NCBI GenBank assembly: GCA_020741775.1
Contig: DYYG01000013.1
Location: 310,001 to 374,000, forward strand
Source of the DNA: Methylorubrum populi
Lineage (GTDB): Bacteria > Pseudomonadota > Alphaproteobacteria > Rhizobiales > Beijerinckiaceae
DNA: 64,000 nt
Direction: 5' to 3'
Positions within the stretch are counted from its first letter, which is position 1, and every line of letters starts with the position of its first letter. Made by a program: the position numbers and the translations under genes. Of the stretch, positions 59,198 through 64,000 are shown one piece after another. The notes beneath the pieces are model-generated. The model did no database searches and was not told where the DNA came from. It saw only the letters and a program-made list of their open reading frames with translations.

Positions 59198-60529
59198 TTA
59201 TTTGCCGATGCAGAAGCCCGCGAAAAGCCGATCCAGCATCTCCTCGACGCCGACATGGCCACCGACTTCGCCGAGGGCGCGGACCGCCAGTCGGAGATCC
59301 TCGGCCAGGAGTTCCGGCGGAAAGCCGGAAGGGGCCGTGATCAGGCGTTCGAGATGCTGCGCCGCCCGAGTCAGCGCCTCCCGGTGCCGCTCGCGGGTGA
59401 TGAGAGCATCACCATGGCCGAGGCTGGCTTCGGCGGCAGCCTGGATGGCGTCGAGAAGCGCATCGAGCCCTGCCCCGGTGACGGCGGAAATGGCGAGGCC
59501 TTGTGGTTCGACGCCGGCCGCGAGGTCAGCCTTGGTCTGAACGACGAGCGTCGGTGCGCCGCTCACCGCCTGACGGTCGGGCCGATCGCCCATCGGAACG
59601 AGGTGGAGGATCAGGTCGGCACTCTCCATCCGGCGCCGGGTCCTGTTCACGCCCTCGGCCTCGATCCTGTCCTCCGTCTCGCGCAGGCCCGCGGTATCGA
59701 CCAGCACCACCGGCAGCCCGCCGAGATCGCAGCGCACCTCGATGGCGTCGCGGGTGGTGCCGGGAATTTCGGAGACGATGGCGGCGTCGCGTCCGCTCAG
59801 GGCGTTCAGCAAGGTCGATTTGCCGGCATTGGGTGCGCCGGCCAGGACCACGCAGAAGCCCTCGCGCAAACGCTCGCCGCGCTGTCCGTCGGCGAGGGCG
59901 GCGCGGATGGCGTCGTGCAGGTTCCGCGCTTTCTGGTTGAGGATGGCGTCGAGGCCGTCGTCGTCGACATCTCCCTCATCGGAGAAGTCGAGGGCTGCTT
60001 CGGCCTGAGCCAACAGCTCGATGCCGGTCTCCCGCCATGCCGCGACCTGTCGGCCAAGGGCGCCGTCGAGCTGGCGCAGGGCCTGAACCCGCTGTGCCTC
60101 GGTCTCGGCATCGATGAGGTCGGCGATGCCTTCGGCTTCGGTGAGGTCGATGCGCCCATTGAGGAAGGCGCGGCGGCTGAAAGCCCCGGCCTCCGCCGGC
60201 CGGCATCCCGGCACGCGGCTCAAGGCTCGCAGGATGGCCGTCCGCACCGCGACGCCGCCATGCAGGTGCAGCTCGGCCATATCCTCCCCGGTGGCCGTGC
60301 CCGGGCCCGGCAGCCAGACAATGACAGCTTGATCGAGGACGGCCTGTGTCGCGGGATCGCGCAAAGGCCGGAGGGACAGCCGACGCGGCTCCGGCCTTCC
60401 TCCTGCCAGGGCATCGAGGGCGGTTCCCGCAGCGGGCCCGCTGATCCGCACCAGCGCCACCGCCGCACGGCCGAGGCCGCTCGCCGGGGCGAAGATGGTG
60501 TCGTCGCGGGTGGGGAGAGGGCTCGCCAT
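59198..60529 (-). CDS. mnmE: tRNA modification GTPase MnmE
   Basis: 443 aa. An N-terminal formyl-THF-binding domain (about 1-118), a helical domain, and an inserted G domain (about 217-370) with GAPNAGKST (G1), EIPGTTRD (G2), DTAGLRETED (G3) and TKAD (G4). The C-terminus keeps the essential FCIGK with its Cys. Partner of MnmG. 33 bp after leuS on the same strand. Confidence 0.97.
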   Translation of the reverse strand: MASPLPTRDDTIFAPASGLGRAAVALVRISGPAAGTALDALAGGRPEPRRLSLRPLRDPATQAVLDQAVIVWLPGPGTATGEDMAELHLHGGVAVRTAILRALSRVPGCRPAEAGAFSRRAFLNGRIDLTEAEGIADLIDAETEAQRVQALRQLDGALGRQVAAWRETGIELLAQAEAALDFSDEGDVDDDGLDAILNQKARNLHDAIRAALADGQRGERLREGFCVVLAGAPNAGKSTLLNALSGRDAAIVSEIPGTTRDAIEVRCDLGGLPVVLVDTAGLRETEDRIEAEGVNRTRRRMESADLILHLVPMGDRPDRQAVSGAPTLVVQTKADLAAGVEPQGLAISAVTGAGLDALLDAIQAAAEASLGHGDALITRERHREALTRAAQHLERLITAPSGFPPELLAEDLRLAVRALGEVGGHVGVEEMLDRLFAGFCIGK

Positions 60530-60562
60530 GATGCGGAATGTGATGGTGAAGGGACGGCGCCC

Positions 60563-63175
60563 CTACACCACGAGGTTCACGATCCGGCCTGGAACGACGA
60601 TCACCTTGCGCGGAGCACGGCCTTCGAGAGCCCGCTGTACCGCATCCAGGGCCAAAGTCGCCGCTTCCACCGCCTTGGCATCGGCATCGCGCGGGACGGT
60701 GACATCGGCGCGCTTCTTGCCGTTGATCTGAACGGGGAGGGTGATCTCGTCTTCCACCAGCAGGGCGCGGTCGATCTCCGGCCAGGATGCCTCGGCGACC
60801 AAGCCCTCACCGCCCAGCACGCGCCAGCACTCCTCGGCGAGATGCGGCATCATCGGTGCAATGAGCTGCACCAGGATGCGCGCCGCTTCCCCGGCCCCGC
60901 CCTGCGAAGCGCCGCCGCGCAGGGCCTCGTCGACGGCATTGGCCAGGGTGTAGATATGGGCAACGCAGCGGTTGAAGCGCAGGCGCTCGACATCCTCCTC
61001 CACCGCAGCCAGAGCCTTGTGCGCGGCCTTGCGCAGAGAGGCGTCGACGGCACCGCCCTCCCCCTTGGCCGCAGCCGCAGCGTTCACCAGCCGCCAGACC
61101 CTCTGTACGAAGCGGGCAGCCCCCTGCACGCCCTCCTCGGTCCAGATCACATCGCGCTCGGGCGGCGAATCGGACAGCATGAACCAGCGAGCGGTATCGG
61201 CTCCGTAGCTGGCAATGATGTCGTCGGGATCGACGACGTTCTTCTTCGATTTCGACATCTTCTCGGTTTGGCCAATCTCGATGGCCTCCCCGGTTTTCAC
61301 GTGAAATGCGCGGCGCTCGCCGCCCTGGGTCTCGAAGCGGATTTCAGCCGGCGATACCCAGGCCCCGGCCGGATCCTTGTAGGTCTCATGGACGACCATG
61401 CCCTGGGTGAACAGGCCGGCGAAAGGCTCGGACACGCCGGCCCAGCCGGTCTCCCGCATCGCCCGCATGAAGAAGCGCGAATAGAGCAGGTGCAGGATCG
61501 CGTGCTCGACACCGCCGATATACTGGTCCACCGCCAGCCAATGATCGACGGTCTTGCGGTCGGTCGGGGCCTCGGTCAGCCACGGCGCGGTGAAGCGGGC
61601 ATAGTACCAGGACGAATCGACGAAGGTGTCCATGGTGTCGGTTTCGCGCCGAGCCGCCTCGCCGCAGCGCGGGCACGGCACTTGCCGCCATGCATGGTCC
61701 CGCTCCAGCGGATTGCCGGGCTGATCGAACGAGACCTCGTCGGGCAGCTTCACCGGCAGATCCTCGACCGGCACGGGAACCGGGCCGCAGGCCTCGCAGT
61801 GAATGATCGGGATCGGGCAGCCCCAGTAGCGTTGGCGCGAGACGCCCCAGTCGCGCAGGCGGAACTGCACCTTGCGGCGGGCGACCGGAGCACCGTTCAG
61901 CGCCTCGCCCTCCAGCCGGTCGGCGACGGTGGCGAAAGCCTCGTCGGTCGTCATACCATCGAGGAAGCGGGAATGGATCATCCGGCCGTCACCGTCATAG
62001 GCGGTGTCGGTGATGATGAAGCTGGCCGGATCCTGTCCCTCCGGGCAGACCACGGGCGTGTTGCCGAGCACGTACTTGTTAGAGAAGTCGAGGTCGCGCT
62101 GGTCATGGGCCGGGCAGCCGAACACGGCGCCGGTGCCGTATTCCATCAGCACGAAATTCGCGACATAGACCGGCAACTCCCAGGCCGGATCGAGCGGATG
62201 GCGCACGGTGAGGCCGGTGTCGAAACCGAGCTTCTCCGCCGTATCGATCGCCTCCTGCGCCGTGCCGATGCGGCGGCATTCCTCCGCAAAGGTCTGCAGG
62301 GCCGCCGCGTTCGGGCCCGATTCGGCGAGCGCCTTGGCCAGGGGGTGATCGACCGAGATCGCCAGGAACTTGGCGCCGAACAGGGTGTCGGGCCGAGTGG
62401 TGTAGACCGTCAGCTCCTCCGTTCCGGCGAAGGGCTCGGCCAGGGCGAACCGAACCTCAAGGCCTTCCGAGCGCCCGATCCAGTTGCGCTGCATCAGCCG
62501 GACCTTTTCCGGCCAGCGCTCCAGGCCGTCGAGGGCGTCGTGCAGATCCTGGGCGAAATCGGTGATCCTGAAGAACCACTGGGTCAGTTCACGCTGCTCG
62601 ACGAGCGCACCTGAGCGCCAGCCGCGCCCGTCGATGACCTGCTCGTTGGCGAGCACGGTGTGATCGACCGGGTCCCAGTTCACCTTGGCGGTCCGCCGGG
62701 TGACGAGGCCCTTCGCCAGGAAGTCGAGGAACATCCGCTGCTGGTGCTTGTAGTAATCGGGATCGCAGGTCGCGATCTCGCGGCTCCAGTCGAGCGACAG
62801 GCCCATGCTCTGCAACTGCCCGCGCATGGTGGCGATGTTGGCGTAGGTCCAGTCCCGCGGGTTGACCTTGCGCTCCATGGCCGCGTTCTCAGCCGGCAGG
62901 CCGAAGGCATCCCAACCCATGGGGTGGAGCACGTTGTGGCCCTTGGCGCGCTTGTAGCGGGCGACCACGTCACCCATCGCGTAATTGCGCACGTGGCCGA
63001 TATGGATGCGCCCCGACGGATAGGGGAACATCTCCAGCACGTAGTATTTCGGGCGCGGATCGTCGTTCTTCGTCTCGAACAGCTTCGCTTGATCCCAAGC
63101 CTGCTGCCAGCGCGGCTCGGTATCCTTGGCGTTGTAGCGCTCGGGGATCGTCGGGGAGGGGGCGGAGTCGGTCAT
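60563..63175 (-). CDS. leuS: Leucyl-tRNA synthetase
   Basis: 870 aa, class Ia. HIGH-type motif [17 protein letters not shown] (about 51-67), the CP1 editing domain (about 225-415, with TRPDTLFGA), a zinc-like CPRCGE segment, [12 protein letters not shown] (about 628-639) and the C-terminal domain ending [14 protein letters not shown]. The ATG at 63175 leads directly into the family N-terminus [15 protein letters not shown]. First gene of the leuS-mnmE-mnmG-rsmG-parA-parB run. Confidence 0.97.
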   Translation of the reverse strand: MTDSAPSPTIPERYNAKDTEPRWQQAWDQAKLFETKNDDPRPKYYVLEMFPYPSGRIHIGHVRNYAMGDVVARYKRAKGHNVLHPMGWDAFGLPAENAAMERKVNPRDWTYANIATMRGQLQSMGLSLDWSREIATCDPDYYKHQQRMFLDFLAKGLVTRRTAKVNWDPVDHTVLANEQVIDGRGWRSGALVEQRELTQWFFRITDFAQDLHDALDGLERWPEKVRLMQRNWIGRSEGLEVRFALAEPFAGTEELTVYTTRPDTLFGAKFLAISVDHPLAKALAESGPNAAALQTFAEECRRIGTAQEAIDTAEKLGFDTGLTVRHPLDPAWELPVYVANFVLMEYGTGAVFGCPAHDQRDLDFSNKYVLGNTPVVCPEGQDPASFIITDTAYDGDGRMIHSRFLDGMTTDEAFATVADRLEGEALNGAPVARRKVQFRLRDWGVSRQRYWGCPIPIIHCEACGPVPVPVEDLPVKLPDEVSFDQPGNPLERDHAWRQVPCPRCGEAARRETDTMDTFVDSSWYYARFTAPWLTEAPTDRKTVDHWLAVDQYIGGVEHAILHLLYSRFFMRAMRETGWAGVSEPFAGLFTQGMVVHETYKDPAGAWVSPAEIRFETQGGERRAFHVKTGEAIEIGQTEKMSKSKKNVVDPDDIIASYGADTARWFMLSDSPPERDVIWTEEGVQGAARFVQRVWRLVNAAAAAKGEGGAVDASLRKAAHKALAAVEEDVERLRFNRCVAHIYTLANAVDEALRGGASQGGAGEAARILVQLIAPMMPHLAEECWRVLGGEGLVAEASWPEIDRALLVEDEITLPVQINGKKRADVTVPRDADAKAVEAATLALDAVQRALEGRAPRKVIVVPGRIVNLVV
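61295..61306. promoter_or_regulatory. Second parS-like site, inside leuS
   Basis: The 12-bp core TTTCACGTGAAA is identical to the parS core at 57169-57180; the flanking two bases on each side differ from the consensus. It is 4.1 kb from the canonical site. Chance occurrence of a perfect AT-containing 12-mer in such GC-rich coding DNA is low. Confidence 0.5.
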
Positions 63176-63489
63176 CTCGGGCGCCGGGATCAGCGAAGAA
63201 GGGGTGAGGCCGCGCGAAGCGTCGCGTGCCGGAACCCGGCACCTAGCATATCCGCACGGCGAAGGGTCAACGATCAGAGCGGCTCAGCCCTGCCAAGGCC
63301 GGGTTGGCGCTCTGTAGAGGCTGTTCGCGCGGATCGGATGTTTCGGTGCCCTGTTCCCACCCGCGCGATGGCGTCGAACATCGGAACCTGTTTTCCGTTC
63401 ACATGCTGAGGCCGGCATGTCGACAGCATCTAGGACTATCGCGGATGGCCGGCCTTGAAGTCCTGTCCGCGCCGCCGCTAGGAGGAGCC
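63176..63489. other. Divergent promoter region between leuS and the YggS gene
   Basis: 314 bp with no gene seen. A perfect short hairpin GTGCCGG-AAC-CCGGCAC at 63228-63244 would lie in the leuS leader. No T-box features are recognised, and none are expected in this group. Confidence 0.4.
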
Positions 63490-64000
63490 ATGACCGACGA
63501 AAGCCATATCCTCGATGCCGCGTCGCTGGTGGCCAAGCCGCCTGTGGGCGAGGCCGATGTCGCCGCCGGCCTCGCGGAGGTGCGCGCCGGCATCCGCCGG
63601 GCGGCGGAGGACAGCGAGCGTGATCCGGCCAGCGTCCATCTCGTTGCCGTGTCGAAGACCGTGCCGGCCGAAGGCATCCTGCCGGCCCTCGAAGCCGGGC
63701 AGCGGATCTTCGGCGAGAACTACGTCCAGGAATCCAAGGGCAAGTGGCCGGCGCTGAAGGAGCGCTTTCCGGATGTCGAACTGCATCTCGTCGGACCTTT
63801 GCAGTCGAACAAGGCCCGCGAGGCCGTCGAATTGTTCGACGTGATCCATTCCCTCGATCGGCTGTCGCTGGCTGCCGCCCTCGCCAAGGAGATCGAGCGG
63901 ACCGGCCGCGCGCCCAAGCTGCTGATCCAGGTCAATACCGGGGATGAGGCGCAGAAGGCCGGCGTGGCGCCGGATCAGGTCGATGTCCTGCTCTCCGAAT
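63490..64000 (+). CDS. YggS-family PLP homeostasis protein (partial, runs off the window)
   Basis: 170 residues visible from ATG 63490, which has GGAGGAG directly upstream. Family blocks: AVSKTVPAEGILPALEAGQRIFGENYVQE with the PLP Lys in SKT (about 56), then LHLVGPLQSNKAREAVELFDVIHSLDR and LLIQVNTGDEAQKAG. This is the PROSC/YggS family that binds pyridoxal phosphate and keeps its pool balanced. The C-terminal third or so lies beyond the right edge. Confidence 0.93.
   Translation, partial: MTDESHILDAASLVAKPPVGEADVAAGLAEVRAGIRRAAEDSERDPASVHLVAVSKTVPAEGILPALEAGQRIFGENYVQESKGKWPALKERFPDVELHLVGPLQSNKAREAVELFDVIHSLDRLSLAAALAKEIERTGRAPKLLIQVNTGDEAQKAGVAPDQVDVLLSE

Noticed and set aside
59156..62614. 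Very long open frame on the plus strand opposite mnmE and leuS
   Set aside because: It is fully antisense to two well-recognised genes. In such GC-rich DNA the complementary frame of a real gene often lacks stops, and the translation is biased to Gly/Ala/Arg/His/Asp with no domain.
54000..64000. Search by eye for DnaA boxes or an origin near parAB
   Set aside because: No cluster of TTATCCACA-like boxes or AT-rich unwinding region was seen, so no origin is claimed inside the window.

Overview
The window is a gene-dense, high-GC bacterial chromosome segment. Gene content points to an alphaproteobacterium of the order Hyphomicrobiales (Rhizobiales), most likely Methylobacterium/Methylorubrum; this is inferred from family-level recognition and was not tested by a search. 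Supporting signs are DUF2842, DUF1150, DUF2125, FlaF, a CtaA-type heme A synthase, a canonical parS site inside rsmG, and intergenic palindromic repeats of the kind common in this group. Nearly all genes are chromosomal housekeeping genes. No tRNA, rRNA, CRISPR array, transposase, integrase or phage gene was seen.

Layout. 1-3.6 kb: partial gene end, secreted protein, DUF2842, ctaA, hemolysin-III protein. 3.8-6 kb: TPP riboswitch, thiC and terminator. 6.1-8.8 kb: flaG and flaF, three small membrane or secreted proteins, a metallophosphoesterase. 8.9-11.9 kb: TonB energising operon (secreted protein-exbB-exbD-tonB). 12.2-13.3 kb: heat-shock unit (RpoH-like promoter, possible RNA thermometer, hsp20, DUF1150). 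13.3-20 kb: hydrolase, glycosyltransferase, infC with a probable ATT start, a cluster of stem-loops, then a glycosyltransferase plus amylo-alpha-1,6-glucosidase pair. 20.3-24.8 kb: rpmI-rplT-terminator-pheS-pheT. 24.8-31.8 kb: SEC-C protein, moeB-like gene, palindromic repeat, dapE, a low-GC foreign-looking membrane gene, and truA-fmt-def. 32-35.4 kb: a three-gene cassette resembling mycobacterial DprE2, DprE1 and a GT-C glycosyltransferase. 35.5-43.3 kb: recR, pckA, patatin, ispG, kup. 43.3-52.7 kb: siderophore receptor, polysaccharide deacetylase, hisC-tyrC-glycosyltransferase, DUF2125. 53-64 kb: lptE-holA facing the replication-origin-type cluster leuS-mnmE-mnmG-rsmG-parA-parB with parS, then the start of a YggS gene.

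Connections. The exbB-exbD-tonB operon and the FhuA-like receptor 32 kb away would form one iron-uptake system, and both have upstream motifs resembling the Irr-type iron control element. The DprE1/DprE2/GT-C cassette suggests polyprenyl-phosphate-arabinose chemistry in a Gram-negative; its DprE1 homologue has Ala where the mycobacterial enzyme has the drug-target Cys. parA, parB and two parS-type sites indicate that the segment lies near the chromosome origin.
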